Below are positions 35,033 to 44,442 of a DNA stretch of 64,000 bases, piece by piece. The stretch spans positions 124,001 to 188,000 of the forward strand of contig NZ_VZZJ01000003.1 in the NCBI RefSeq assembly GCF_008806345.1. The letters run 5' to 3'. The notes below the pieces were generated by a model. It saw only the letters and a program-made list of their open reading frames with translations. It did not search any database and was not told where the DNA came from. The position numbers and the translations under genes are program-made. Source of the DNA: Methylobacterium planeticum (GTDB lineage: Bacteria > Pseudomonadota > Alphaproteobacteria > Rhizobiales > Beijerinckiaceae). Within the stretch, counting starts at the first letter, position 1; each line of letters opens with the position of its first letter.

Positions 35033-35830
35033 ATGGGTCTCCTCGATTCGGTCATCGGCGGCGTGCTGGGTCAGGTCCTCGGCGGCGGGCGCGGCGGCCC
35101 GGCGCCCTCGGGCCCGCACGGCTCCGGCCCCCAATCCGCCGGCCTGTCGCCGATCGTGAAGGCGCTCCTGATGCTGCTCCTCGCCAAGGGCGCGAGCGGC
35201 GGCTTCGGCGACATCTTCGGGCGCGCCGGCGGTCACGACGGCCGCGGCGACCCGCGCGAGGCCGGCCCGGAGGACGACCGCTCCGGCGGTGCCGGCCCCT
35301 ACGGCCGCGATCCCGGTGACATCGGCGGCTTCGGCCGGCCCGGTGGCTACGATCCGGAGGGCGGCCGGCGCGACGCCCCCCTGCCCCCCGGCGATTATGG
35401 CGACCTCTCGGGCATGCTCGACGGCCCCGGCGAGGGCGGCGGCGGCACCGCGGCCGGCCGCGGTCCCGGCGCCGGCCCCTACGCCCATCTCGACCGGGAG
35501 CCCGACGCGGGCGGCTTCGGGCGCGGGCATCAAGGCGGCGGGGGTATGGGCGGCGATCTCGGCGGCCTCGACGGCCTGATCGAGCGCTTCCAGCGCGGCG
35601 GCCTCGGCGACGTCATGGAATCCTGGATCGGCCACGGCCAGAACCGTCCGGTCCAGCCGAACCAGCTCGCTGACGCCCTCGGCCCCGACACCATCGACAC
35701 CCTGGAGCACCAGACCGGCCTCGACCGCACTGCGCTGCTGGGCCAGCTCGCCCAGGTCCTGCCGGAGGTGATCTCACAGCTCACGCCGCAGGGGCGGGTG
35801 CCGGGGGAGCAGGAGCGGCGGGGATGGTGA
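35033..35830 (+). CDS. YidB family protein (DUF937-related)
   Basis: A 265-residue protein. It opens MGLLDSVIGGVLGQVLGG and has a short hydrophobic stretch (SPIVKALLMLLLAKGA), a long Gly/Asp/Pro-rich middle (about residues 60-180), and the YidB C-terminal domain (PNQLADALGPDTIDTLEHQTGLDRTALLGQLAQVLPEVISQLTPQG). Function unknown; the fold is helical. ATG 35033 fits the family; GTG 35024 would add three residues. Its stop lies 2 bases from the stop of the AT-rich AIPR gene, so an insertion border falls at or very near its last codon. Confidence 0.87.
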   Translation: MGLLDSVIGGVLGQVLGGGRGGPAPSGPHGSGPQSAGLSPIVKALLMLLLAKGASGGFGDIFGRAGGHDGRGDPREAGPEDDRSGGAGPYGRDPGDIGGFGRPGGYDPEGGRRDAPLPPGDYGDLSGMLDGPGEGGGGTAAGRGPGAGPYAHLDREPDAGGFGRGHQGGGGMGGDLGGLDGLIERFQRGGLGDVMESWIGHGQNRPVQPNQLADALGPDTIDTLEHQTGLDRTALLGQLAQVLPEVISQLTPQGRVPGEQERRGW

Positions 35831-35832
35831 AA

Positions 35833-37536
35833 TTATCGCGTAATTAATCTAACCAAAACATCGCGAAATTCTTGTTGGCGCGCAGTTTCCGAAGAAAAAT
35901 CCCGACCGGATTCAGCAATAGCGAGATCCACAAATTTGCATACCTTATCGAATTCCACTTTTGCCCTGTCTTCATCCCACAGTATCTGGTTCATTTTCTC
36001 GCAATATTTGTCAATCTTTGGATGGGATATTTGAGGCATGTCTTGGCCGCAGACTGAGTAACGCAAAGCCATAGGGAGGTGCCAGCGGAAGTTTTTGTAT
36101 TTTCCTTCAAGGCGTCCGTTCCGGAAAAGGAATTCGAGTCTATAAGCAGCAAAAGCCGAGGTATAATAAGGTGACAATTTGTGTGTTTTTGCGAATATGC
36201 TTTTTCCAACAGTATTTAGAATTCTTCCGTAGTATCGGCTGGATCGATGAGGTTCATCTAAAAATGTCGCGGCGAACGCCCTAACTAGCACACCGCGAGA
36301 CACAACTTTGACTTTCTGAAGAGCCTGACCTGCGTACTGCTTAGATCTCCTCTCATAAAATATTTTTTGTTCATCCTGGAAAGTATCGAAATAAGTTTCG
36401 ATTTTTTTCTGGAACTCGTCAAGCGAAATGAAGTCTTCTTCACTCACCTCTGTTTGTCGATTCGACGAGCGAATGACTGAGTTGATAATATCTTCGTTCT
36501 CAGTCACTACTATCTTTACAGGAATATTTACAGAACTATCCAACACATCACGGTTTGCAAACAAAACATGGCTTGTCTGACATCCATTGACTATCTGGAA
36601 ATCCTTCAAAGTAAAATTATCGGAAACTCGGCCGAGTTCTTTAGCAACGACAGTTATTCCATTGTTTCTTAAAGCGAAATCTATCTTTCGATCCGATTGC
36701 AAGGTTCCACCAATCTCCTTGTTAACATTATTATTACCTTGAAAATCACGGACATTTGCATAAAACACTGAACGTCGGATATTGCCGCCCTCATCAGTGA
36801 TCAACTGAAGATATTCGCTTGATGGCAACAGAGCCAAATGAGCCTCGCTGACCTTTTCGTCTGTCGGAATAATGATTGATTTCGCTACCTTGAAAGTAAC
36901 CGATAGCGCAGCCTCAGCAGACCGATAAAGTCCTTGAAGTTCAGATGCGCCTAGCGGCGAAAACTCGACGCTACGAAACAATTGTGTATCTTGCAGCTGT
37001 TTTTTATGAGCTTCAGCGGTATTACGTGGATGCGTTTCGTTATTCCAAATGCCTGTAGTCACATAGTAACATTTTAACTTGGGATTACCTTGCTTGAATA
37101 AAGAAGGATCTGCATACACGGCTTCGCGAAGTAACTCGAAATCTTCGAATTTTTCAGTCCGCGGCAATTTCGGTTCTGGGGAAAAAAAATCGGATACCCC
37201 AAGCATGAACTTAGCGATATCACCCGTGTCGAAAGAAGTTGAAGTCTTGGCTTGAATAAAAATGAAAGTTGCATCTATATATTTATTGTCTTTCGCAAAT
37301 TCTAAGATCTCGTCAGCAGATAAAACGAACGACCCATTCACGTAAACACCGATACCATCAATTGACAATGGATCGTTTTCGCCTGTGTGAAATTCTAAAA
37401 CTGGAATTTCGTCTTCATCATACTGCTTGAGCACCAAATAATTTGCAAAATGCTCGAATTTAGTCTCCGTAGAAAAGGAGTCTAAGCTCTGGTATTCAGA
37501 AAACTTATCAAGCAAACTTTTTGTGATACGATCCAC
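35833..37536 (-). CDS. AIPR-family (abortive phage infection) protein with nuclease-like N-terminus
   Basis: A 567-residue protein of the AIPR family, linked to abortive infection and anti-phage loci. The AIPR core (residues about 255-330) has SVFYANVRDFQGNNNVNKEI, DFALRNNGITVVAKEL and FQIVNGCQTSHVLF. The N-terminal 120 residues resemble a PD-(D/E)xK nuclease: helix FEHFANYL, Asp60 in SIDGIGV and Gln95-x-Lys97 in FIQAKTS. It starts at GTG 37536 with GGAGG 7 bases ahead. Base composition is strikingly AT-rich and codons are A/T-ending, unlike every neighbour, so it was acquired by transfer. No partner gene, methylase or integrase accompanies it. Confidence 0.85.
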   Translation of the reverse strand: MDRITKSLLDKFSEYQSLDSFSTETKFEHFANYLVLKQYDEDEIPVLEFHTGENDPLSIDGIGVYVNGSFVLSADEILEFAKDNKYIDATFIFIQAKTSTSFDTGDIAKFMLGVSDFFSPEPKLPRTEKFEDFELLREAVYADPSLFKQGNPKLKCYYVTTGIWNNETHPRNTAEAHKKQLQDTQLFRSVEFSPLGASELQGLYRSAEAALSVTFKVAKSIIIPTDEKVSEAHLALLPSSEYLQLITDEGGNIRRSVFYANVRDFQGNNNVNKEIGGTLQSDRKIDFALRNNGITVVAKELGRVSDNFTLKDFQIVNGCQTSHVLFANRDVLDSSVNIPVKIVVTENEDIINSVIRSSNRQTEVSEEDFISLDEFQKKIETYFDTFQDEQKIFYERRSKQYAGQALQKVKVVSRGVLVRAFAATFLDEPHRSSRYYGRILNTVGKSIFAKTHKLSPYYTSAFAAYRLEFLFRNGRLEGKYKNFRWHLPMALRYSVCGQDMPQISHPKIDKYCEKMNQILWDEDRAKVEFDKVCKFVDLAIAESGRDFSSETARQQEFRDVLVRLITR

Positions 37537-37547
37537 TGCAAAGCCTC

Positions 37548-37557
37548 CGCCTAGGCG
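37548..37557. promoter_or_regulatory. Palindrome overlapping the ribosome site of the AIPR gene
   Basis: The perfect 10-bp palindrome CGCCTAGGCG touches the GGAGG ribosome site (37544-37548). A second symmetrical element, TAAG-T-CTTA, lies at 37575-37583 in the leader. Both sit between promoter and start codon, where an autoregulator could act. Function is inferred. Confidence 0.4.
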
Positions 37558-37620
37558 AGAACCGAAAAAACCACTAAGTCTTAAGGCAGAAATTCAACTA
37601 GCTAAAGTCATTCCCTATAA

Positions 37621-37650
37621 ATTATACTAAATCGCAAATTATTTTTCCAA
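37621..37650 (-). promoter_or_regulatory. Promoter of the AIPR gene
   Basis: On the minus strand TTGGAA (37645-37650) is followed after 18 bases by a perfect TATAAT (37621-37626). Start of transcription would be near 37613, leaving an untranslated leader of about 77 bases. This is the most consensus-like -10 found in the window and is of foreign composition like the gene. Confidence 0.62.
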
Positions 37651-37699
37651 AAATACTGGCGGGTATTTGCTTTTAGTAAGTCGGGATTGATTTTTGGCT

Positions 37700-38965
37700 T
37701 TAATCGACAACCCGCCGCATCACCAGACTGGCATTCGTCCCGCCAAACCCGAACGAGTTCGACAGCACCACGTCGACCCGCTTGCGCTTGGCCTCGTGCG
37801 GCACGAGGTCGATGGCGGTCTCGACGCTGGGGTTGTCGAGGTTGAGGGTCGGGGGCAGGACGCCGTCGCGGATGGCGAGGACCGAGAAGATCGCCTCGAC
37901 GGAGCCGGCGGCGCCGAGCAGGTGGCCGATGGCCGACTTGGTGGAGGACATCGAGGCCCTGGCCGCGGCGGGGCCGAGGACGCGCTCCACCGCCTTCAGC
38001 TCCAGCTCGTCGCCCATCGGGGTCGAGGTGCCGTGGGCATTGATGTAGTCGATCTCGGAGGGGTCGATGCCGGCGCGCTTCACGGCGGCGCTCATGCAGC
38101 GATAGGCGCCGTCGCCGTCGGGCGAGGGCGAGGTGATGTGGTAGGCGTCGCCCGAGAGGCCGTAGCCCACCACCTCGGCGTAGATCCTGGCGCCGCGGGC
38201 CCGCGCGTGCTCGTACGCCTCCAGCACCACGATGCCGGCGCCCTCGCCCATGACGAAGCCGTCCCGGTCCTTGTCGTAGGGGCGGGAGGCCCGGGTCGGG
38301 TCCGCGTTGAAGCCGGTCGAGAGGGCCCGGCAGGCGGCGAAGCCCGCCAGCGCCAGGCGGTTCACGGGTGATTCGGCCCCGCCCGCCACCATCACGTCGG
38401 CATCGCCGAGCATGATCAGCCGGGCGGCGTCGCCGATCGCGTGCGCGCCGGTGGAGCAGGCGGTGACCACCGCGTGGTTCGGGCCCTTCAGCCCGTGCGC
38501 GATCGAGACCTGGCCCGAGGCGAGGTTGATGATGCGGCCGGGGATGAAGAACGGCGAGATGCGCCGCGGCCCCTTCTCGTGCAGCGTCACGGAGGCGTCG
38601 TAGATGCCCCCGATGCCGCCGATGCCGGAGCCGATCAGCACGCCGGTGGCGACCTGGTCCGCGTCGGTCTTCGGGGCCCAGCCGGCATCCTCCAGGGCCT
38701 CGCCGGCCGCCGCCATCGCGTAGACGATGAACGGGTCGACCTTGCGCTGCTCCTTGGGCTCCATCCACCGGTCGGGGTTGAAGGTGCCCTCGCGGCCGTC
38801 GCCGAGGGGGATCGAGCAGGCGATGCGGCAGGCGAGGTCCTCGGTCTCGAAGGCCGTGACCTTCGAGGCACCGCTATCCCCCGCGATCAGGCGGCTCCAG
38901 GTGTGCTCGACCCCGCTGCCCAGCGGCGTGACCATACCCAGACCCGTGACGACGACCCGACGCAT
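37700..38965 (-). CDS. fabF: Beta-ketoacyl-ACP synthase II
   Basis: A 421-residue thiolase-fold condensing enzyme that extends acyl-ACP with malonyl-ACP. The catalytic Cys is in VVTACSTGAHAIGDA, and the two His in NAHGTSTPMGDE and IGHLLGAAGS; the C-terminus has SNSFGFGGTNASLV. The ATG at 38965 gives MRRVVVTGLGMVTPLG; the frame is open 11 codons further. It is the last gene of fabD-fabG-acpP-fabF. Its TAA stop lies at the border of the AT-rich AIPR insert. Confidence 0.96.
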   Translation of the reverse strand: MRRVVVTGLGMVTPLGSGVEHTWSRLIAGDSGASKVTAFETEDLACRIACSIPLGDGREGTFNPDRWMEPKEQRKVDPFIVYAMAAAGEALEDAGWAPKTDADQVATGVLIGSGIGGIGGIYDASVTLHEKGPRRISPFFIPGRIINLASGQVSIAHGLKGPNHAVVTACSTGAHAIGDAARLIMLGDADVMVAGGAESPVNRLALAGFAACRALSTGFNADPTRASRPYDKDRDGFVMGEGAGIVVLEAYEHARARGARIYAEVVGYGLSGDAYHITSPSPDGDGAYRCMSAAVKRAGIDPSEIDYINAHGTSTPMGDELELKAVERVLGPAAARASMSSTKSAIGHLLGAAGSVEAIFSVLAIRDGVLPPTLNLDNPSVETAIDLVPHEAKRKRVDVVLSNSFGFGGTNASLVMRRVVD

Positions 38966-39047
38966 CGCGAATTCCCGAAACCGTTTTCGTCCAACCATAA
39001 ACGGCGCGCGGGGCGTTTCGGCCCCGTCCGCGCCGCCGGAAAATTTT

Positions 39048-39284
39048 TCAGGCGGAGTTCTTCTCGAGGAACTTCACCGCGTCGCCGACCGTCTGGATGG
39101 TTTCGGCCGCATCGTCGGGAATCTCGACGTTGAACTCCTCCTCGAACGCCATCACGAGCTCGACGGTGTCGAGGCTGTCGGCGCCGAGATCGTCGATGAA
39201 GTTCGCGCCCTCGACCACCTTCTCGGGCTCGACGCCCAGGTGCTCGACGACGATCTTCTTCACGCGCTCAGCGATATCGCTCAT
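39048..39284 (-). CDS. acpP: Acyl carrier protein
   Basis: A 78-residue acidic carrier protein. The phosphopantetheine Ser lies in [18 protein letters not shown] (Ser37), the surface that contacts all fab enzymes. It opens [19 protein letters not shown] as in most alphaproteobacteria. It lies between fabG (306 bases upstream) and fabF (82 bases downstream), as expected. Confidence 0.97.
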   Translation of the reverse strand: MSDIAERVKKIVVEHLGVEPEKVVEGANFIDDLGADSLDTVELVMAFEEEFNVEIPDDAAETIQTVGDAVKFLEKNSA

Positions 39285-39590
39285 CGTTGTTGGTCCTCGT
39301 GTGTCAGTCGTGATGGTGAATGGCGCCGTGGCCGCTTCAGCCGCTGCCGGGCCTTGAACGTTGGAAGCGGCCGGTCTCCGATCGCGTGTCGTCTTGGACT
39401 TGCAACCCGCTGAACCGTCAACCCCCCTTGCACGGCTGCCGGGGTGTTAACACAGGGTTCCGGCGCTGGCGAGAGCCGGTTCACGAACCGTTCATCCCTG
39501 TGGTTTTTCGAGCGTTTTCGCCCCGCCCGGGTCCGCGCCGGGGCATGCAACCGGGGATGGCGGGGCGCCCGATCCCGGACCATCGCCCCC
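39285..39590. other. 306-base gap between fabG and acpP
   Basis: No gene is seen. Such a gap inside the fab cluster usually holds a separate acpP promoter. On the minus strand TTGACG (39416-39421) is a fair -35, but the -10 17 bases on (TCCAAG) is poor, so the promoter is not fixed by sequence. Confidence 0.4.
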
Positions 39591-40331
39591 CTAGTACATC
39601 GCCATCCCGCCGTTGACGTGGAGCGTGTGCCCGGTGACGTAGGCCGCCTCCTGCGAGGCGAGGTAGACGGTGGCGGCGGCGACCTCCTGGCCGGTGCCGA
39701 GCCGCCCCATCGGCACCCGGCCGAGGATGCCCTCGCGCTGCTTCTCGTTGAGCTCGTCCGTCATCGGCGAGGCGATGAAGCCCGGGGCGATGCAGTTGAC
39801 CGTGATGTTGCGCGAGGCGACCTCGGCGGCGAGCGCCTTGGTCATCCCGACGAGGCCGGCCTTGGCCGCCGCGTAGTTGCCCTGGCCCGGGTTGCCGGTG
39901 GCGCCGACGACGGAGCCGATATTGACGATGCGGCCGTGGCGGCGGCGCATCATGCCCTTCACGGCCGCGCGCGAGAGCCGGAAGGCCGCCGTGAGGTTGA
40001 CGGCGATCACCGCCTCCCACTCCTCGTCCTTCATCCGCATGAAGAGGTTGTCGCGGGTGATGCCCGCGTTGTTGACCAGGATGTCGAGCCCGCCCATCGC
40101 GGCCTCGGCCGCCGGCACCAGCGCCTCGACCGCGGCCGCGTCGGCGAGGTTCGTCGGGCTGACATGGACCCGCTCGCCCCCGAGATCCCGCGCCAGCGCC
40201 TCCAGGGCCTCCTGGCGGGTGCCCGACAGCGCCACGGTCGCGCCCTGCGCGTGGAGGGCCCGCGCGATGGCGCCGCCGAGGCCGCCGGTCGCGCCGGTAA
40301 CGAGGGCCTTGCGGCCGGTGAGATCGAACAT
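39591..40331 (-). CDS. fabG: 3-oxoacyl-ACP reductase
   Basis: A 246-residue short-chain dehydrogenase reducing 3-oxoacyl-ACP with NADPH. The cofactor loop is GATGGLGGAIA (residues 14-24), NNAG is present, and the catalytic Ser-Tyr-Lys lie in NIGSVVGATG and GNYAAAKAG; the C-terminal GHTLHVNGGMAMY is typical. The ATG at 40331 is preferred over 40337 because the AAGGA site is then 8 bases away instead of 2. It follows fabD by 38 bases. Confidence 0.96.
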   Translation of the reverse strand: MFDLTGRKALVTGATGGLGGAIARALHAQGATVALSGTRQEALEALARDLGGERVHVSPTNLADAAAVEALVPAAEAAMGGLDILVNNAGITRDNLFMRMKDEEWEAVIAVNLTAAFRLSRAAVKGMMRRRHGRIVNIGSVVGATGNPGQGNYAAAKAGLVGMTKALAAEVASRNITVNCIAPGFIASPMTDELNEKQREGILGRVPMGRLGTGQEVAAATVYLASQEAAYVTGHTLHVNGGMAMY

Positions 40332-40369
40332 GGGCATCGTCCTTGAAGGCTTCGGGAAGGGGACGGGCG

Positions 40370-41320
40370 TCAGCCGCGGGAGAAGGCCGCGACGTCGTCG
40401 GGCGTTCCGATGGCGCTGCCCGTCGTGCCCGGCGCGATGCGCTTGACGAGGCCGGTCAGGACCTTGCCGGCCCCGAGTTCGAGGAAGCGGGTGACGCCGG
40501 CCCCCGCCATCGCGGCGACGCCCTCGCGCCAGCGCACGGTGCCGGTCACCTGCCGCACCAGGGCCTCGCGAATCGCCTCCGGGCTCGTCACGGGCGCCGC
40601 CGTGACGTTGGCGTAGACGGGCACCACCGGGGCCCTCAGCGCCACATCGGCCAGCGCCTCGCGCATCGCCTCGGCGGCGGGCGCCATCAGGCGGCAATGG
40701 AAGGGCGCGGAGACGTTGAGCATCACGGCCCGCTTGATGCCGCGCCCCTGCGCGATCGCCACCGCGCGCTCCACCGCCGCCCGGTCGCCCGACAGGACCA
40801 CCTGGCCGCCGCCATTGTCGTTGGCGACGTCGCAGACCTGATCCTCCGCGGCCTCCGCGGCGATCTCGGCGGCGATCTCGGCGGCCTGGGCCGGCTCCGC
40901 CCCGATCAGGGCCGCCATGGCGCCGGCGCCCGGCGCCACCGCCCGCTGCATCGCCTCGCCGCGGATGCGCAGGAGCCGTGCCGCATCCGTGATCGTCACG
41001 CTGCCGGCGGCGGCCAGGGCCGAGTACTCGCCGAGCGAGTGTCCGGCGACGCATTGCACGCCGCCCGCGAGGGTGAGGCCGCGCTCGGCCTCCAGCACCC
41101 GCAGCACCGCGAGGCTCGCGGCCATCAGGGCCGGCTGGGCGTTCGCCGTCAGGGTCAGGGCCTCGGCCGGACCCTCGAACATCAGCCCGGACAGGTTCTG
41201 GCCGAGCGCCGCGTCGACCTCCTCGAACACCGCGCGGGCCTGGGGGTGGGCCTCGGCGAGCGCCCGGCCCATGCCGACGACCTGACTGCCCTGGCCGGGG
41301 AAAATGAGGGAATCGCTCAT
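40370..41320 (-). CDS. fabD: Malonyl-CoA:ACP transacylase
   Basis: A 316-residue enzyme loading malonyl groups onto ACP. It opens with SLIFPGQGSQVVGMG, has the nucleophile in AGHSLGEYSAL (Ser about residue 92), and the catalytic His in SAPFHCRLM. The start ATG 41320 gives MSDSLIFPG; a further in-frame start at 41341 is less typical. First gene of the fab cluster, divergent from rpoZ with 186 bases between. Confidence 0.95.
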   Translation of the reverse strand: MSDSLIFPGQGSQVVGMGRALAEAHPQARAVFEEVDAALGQNLSGLMFEGPAEALTLTANAQPALMAASLAVLRVLEAERGLTLAGGVQCVAGHSLGEYSALAAAGSVTITDAARLLRIRGEAMQRAVAPGAGAMAALIGAEPAQAAEIAAEIAAEAAEDQVCDVANDNGGGQVVLSGDRAAVERAVAIAQGRGIKRAVMLNVSAPFHCRLMAPAAEAMREALADVALRAPVVPVYANVTAAPVTSPEAIREALVRQVTGTVRWREGVAAMAGAGVTRFLELGAGKVLTGLVKRIAPGTTGSAIGTPDDVAAFSRG

Positions 41321-41506
41321 GATTTGTTCCAGATCGGTCACCGGGAAGCGCGGCGCAGTCGCACCGCCGGGCGCCCTGTGTCAACAATGCATCGCACAAC
41401 CCCGGAGGCCGCGGCGCTCCCGCTTGTTGCAGGGCGTCATCCGGTGTAAGACGCGCGTTCATCATCGAAATTCCGGCATTTCAGGTTCAGGAAGGAGCCG
41501 CACTCC

Positions 41507-41917
41507 ATGGCTCGCGTCACCGTTGAAGACTGCATCGACAAGGTCGAGAACCGGTTCGAACTCGTCCTGCTGGCGAGCCACCGGGCCCGCCTCCTCGCCG
41601 CCGGCGCCCCCCTGACCATCGACCGCGACCGCGACAAGAACCCCGTCGTCGCCCTGCGCGAGATCGGCGACGAGACCATCACGGCCGACGACCTCAAGGA
41701 ACAGCTCATCCACTCGATGCAGAAATACGTCGAGGTCGACGAGCCCGAGGCCGAGACGGTGCCGCTGCTCTCCTCCTCGCCCGCCGCCGCCGCCGTCGCG
41801 CCCCAATCCTCGAGCGACGACAGCGCCGTGCAGTTCGACCGCATGAGCGAGGAAGACCTCCTGCGCGGCCTCGAGAACCTGGCACCCCCGGTCGAGACCG
41901 ACGACGAGGGCGACTGA
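41507..41917 (+). CDS. rpoZ: RNA polymerase omega subunit
   Basis: A 136-residue omega subunit. [28 protein letters not shown] is the conserved beta'-binding part, with the family [11 protein letters not shown] and the helix [15 protein letters not shown]. The Ser/Ala-rich tail (residues 80-136) is an alphaproteobacterial extension. Start at ATG 41507 after an AGGAAGGA site. It precedes rsh, the usual pairing with stringent-response genes, but a terminator separates them. Confidence 0.95.
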   Translation: MARVTVEDCIDKVENRFELVLLASHRARLLAAGAPLTIDRDRDKNPVVALREIGDETITADDLKEQLIHSMQKYVEVDEPEAETVPLLSSSPAAAAVAPQSSSDDSAVQFDRMSEEDLLRGLENLAPPVETDDEGD

Positions 41918-41965
41918 CCGCGCCGCCCGCGCGGACCTTCGCGCGCCGTCCATCACGTCCTGGCG

Positions 41966-41990
41966 AACCCGGCCCCTCGGCCGGGTTTTC
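41966..41990 (+). terminator. Rho-independent terminator of rpoZ
   Basis: Stem AACCCGGCC / GGCCGGGTT with a 4-base loop (41966-41987), leading into TTTTC. It lies 49 bases past the rpoZ stop on the plus strand and 135 bases before rsh. Confidence 0.85.
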
Positions 41991-42124
41991 GCGTCTTTGG
42001 GATCGGCGCCTCGCGAAATCGCGCCGTTGCGACGCCTTCAGGTCTGGCGCGCCCGCGTGCAATACGGGAGAGTTTGGCCGGACACGTCCGATCATCGCAA
42101 GCCTTGGGAAGGGTCCGTCGGCGG

Positions 42125-44362
42125 ATGATGCGCCAGTATGAACTCGTGGAGCGGGTCAAGCGCTACAATCCCGCCACCAACGAGGCCTTGCTCAACCGCG
42201 CCTACGTCTACGCCATGCGGGCTCATGGCACGCAGAAGCGGGCCTCCGGCGATCCGTTCTTCGCCCATCCCCTCGAGGTCGCCGCGATCCTCACCGACCT
42301 TCGGCTCGACGACGCCACCATCGTGGCGGCCGTGCTGCACGACACCGTCGAGGACACCGCCGCGACGCTCGACGAGATCCGCGAGATCTTCAGCCCCGAG
42401 ATCGGCGCCCTCGTCGACGGCCTGACCAAGCTGAAGCGTCTCGATCTCGTCTCGAAGCGCGCGGCGCAGGGCGAGAACTTCCGCAAGCTGCTGCTCGCGG
42501 TCGCGGCCGACGTGCGGGTTCTGCTCGTCAAGCTCGCCGACCGCCTGCACAACATGCGCACCCTCCACCACATGCCGCCCGAGAAGCGGGTGCGGATCGC
42601 GGAGGAAACCCTCGACATCTACGCGCCCCTCGCCGGCCGCATGGGCATGCAGGAACTGCGCGACGAACTCGAGGACCTCGCCTTCCGCAACCTCAAGCCC
42701 GAGATCTACGCGACGATCACGCAGCGCTTGAGCGACCTTTCGATGAAATCCGAGCGGCTCGTCGATAGCATCGAGCAGGATCTGACCGCCAAGCTCGCCG
42801 CGCGCGGCATCGCGGCGTCGGTCACCGGACGGCAGAAGCGGCCCTACTCGATCTGGTCGAAGATGGAGCGCAAGTCCGTCGCCTTCGAGCAGCTCTCCGA
42901 CATCTTCGGCTTCCGCGTCGTCGTCGAGACCCTCGCGGATTGCTACGGCGCGCTCGGCGTCGTTCACACCAGCTGGCCGATGGTTCCGGGCCGCTACAAG
43001 GACTATATCTCGACGCCGAAGCAGAACGATTATCGGTCGATCCACACCACGGTGATCGGCCCGAAGAGCCAACGGGTCGAATTGCAGATCCGGACGGCGG
43101 CCATGGACGAGATCGCCGAGTACGGCATCGCGGCCCACGCCCACTACAAGGAAGTGAGCGGTAAGGACGATGGCGGCGGCATCCATCCGCGCCTCGCGAC
43201 CGAGAGCGGCGCCTACCAGTGGCTCCGCCGCACCATCGAATTGCTGGCCGAGGGCGACAGCCCGGAGGAATTCCTCGAACACACGAAGCTCGAGCTCTTC
43301 CAGGATCAGGTCTTCTGCTTCACGCCGAAGGGCCGCCTGATCGCGCTGCCGCGGGGGGCGACGCCGATCGACTTCGCGTACGCGGTCCACACGGATGTCG
43401 GCAACACGGCGGTCGGCGCCAAGATCAATGGACGCATGGCGCCGCTCCTGCACGAGTTGGCGAACGGAGACGAGGTCGAGATCGCGCGCTCCGATGGGGC
43501 GTCGCCGCCTGCGGCCTGGGAATCCCTCGTCGTCACCGGCAAGGCGCGGGCGGCGATCCGCCGGGCGACCCGCTCCGCGGTGCGACGGCAATATGCGGGC
43601 CTCGGGCGCCAGATCCTCGATCGCGCCTTCGAGAGGGCCGGCAAAAGCTTCTCGGAGGACAAGCTGCGCGGTGCCCTGCCGCGTCTCGCCCGCGGATCGA
43701 CCGAGGACGTCTTCGCCGCCGTGGGCCGTGGCGAGATGTTCTCAGGCGACGTCGTGAAGGCCGTCTATCCCGATTACAAGGACGAGCGGCGCGCCGGTGC
43801 GGCGCCGGTCTCGCAGCCTCCGGCGAATGGTGCGGGCCGTCTGACGCGCTCGAAGGATCAGACCATGCGCCTGACCTTCCCGGATGGGACGGGCGATATC
43901 GGGCAAGCCGACGCGATCCCGATCCGCGGCCTCGCCGGCGACCTGCCCGTCAGCTTCGCGCCGAATGGCGGCGCCGTGCCGGGGGACCGGATCGTGGGTA
44001 TCCTGACGCCGGGGGTCGGCGTCACGATCTACCCGATCCAATCGGCGGCTCTGGCCGCCTTCGACAACGAGCCGGCCCGCTGGCTCGACGTCCGCTGGGA
44101 TGTGGAAGCCGGGTCGAGCGAGCGTTTCCCTGCCCGCATCGCCCTGCAATCGATCAACGAGCCCGGCGTGCTCGCCCAGATTGCTCAGGTCATCGCCGAT
44201 CACGACGGCAACATCGACAATCTCTCGATGAAGCGGCGCACCCAGGACTTCACCGATATCGTCATCGACCTGTCCGTCTGGGACCTGAAGCATCTCAACG
44301 CGATCATCGCGGAGTTGCGCGGCAAGCGCGCGGTCAGCCGCGTCGATCGCGTCAACGGCTGA
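42125..44362 (+). CDS. rsh: Bifunctional (p)ppGpp synthetase/hydrolase Rsh
   Basis: A 745-residue RelA/SpoT homologue, the single long alarmone enzyme of alphaproteobacteria. The N-terminal hydrolase HD domain has HPLEVAAIL and HDTVEDT (residues 44-80); the synthetase domain has [13 protein letters not shown] and [19 protein letters not shown] ([28 protein letters not shown]) begins near residue 397, and an ACT/RRM domain ends the protein ([27 protein letters not shown]). Both active sites look intact. ATG 42125 opens [16 protein letters not shown], and a second ATG follows directly. GGAAGGG lies upstream. Confidence 0.96.
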   Translation: MMRQYELVERVKRYNPATNEALLNRAYVYAMRAHGTQKRASGDPFFAHPLEVAAILTDLRLDDATIVAAVLHDTVEDTAATLDEIREIFSPEIGALVDGLTKLKRLDLVSKRAAQGENFRKLLLAVAADVRVLLVKLADRLHNMRTLHHMPPEKRVRIAEETLDIYAPLAGRMGMQELRDELEDLAFRNLKPEIYATITQRLSDLSMKSERLVDSIEQDLTAKLAARGIAASVTGRQKRPYSIWSKMERKSVAFEQLSDIFGFRVVVETLADCYGALGVVHTSWPMVPGRYKDYISTPKQNDYRSIHTTVIGPKSQRVELQIRTAAMDEIAEYGIAAHAHYKEVSGKDDGGGIHPRLATESGAYQWLRRTIELLAEGDSPEEFLEHTKLELFQDQVFCFTPKGRLIALPRGATPIDFAYAVHTDVGNTAVGAKINGRMAPLLHELANGDEVEIARSDGASPPAAWESLVVTGKARAAIRRATRSAVRRQYAGLGRQILDRAFERAGKSFSEDKLRGALPRLARGSTEDVFAAVGRGEMFSGDVVKAVYPDYKDERRAGAAPVSQPPANGAGRLTRSKDQTMRLTFPDGTGDIGQADAIPIRGLAGDLPVSFAPNGGAVPGDRIVGILTPGVGVTIYPIQSAALAAFDNEPARWLDVRWDVEAGSSERFPARIALQSINEPGVLAQIAQVIADHDGNIDNLSMKRRTQDFTDIVIDLSVWDLKHLNAIIAELRGKRAVSRVDRVNG

Positions 44363-44442
44363 GAGGCCCGTCTCGCTTGCCTGTCGAGCCGGCCGCTGTC
44401 ACAAGCGTGCCGCCCTTTCCGATGCCGCGGAGCCTCGACGTC

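Noticed and set aside
35831..37699. Insertion sequence or transposon carrying the AIPR gene
   Set aside because: No transposase, no terminal inverted repeats and no clear target duplication were found at either edge; only a short shared TTAATC was seen, which is not significant in AT-rich DNA.
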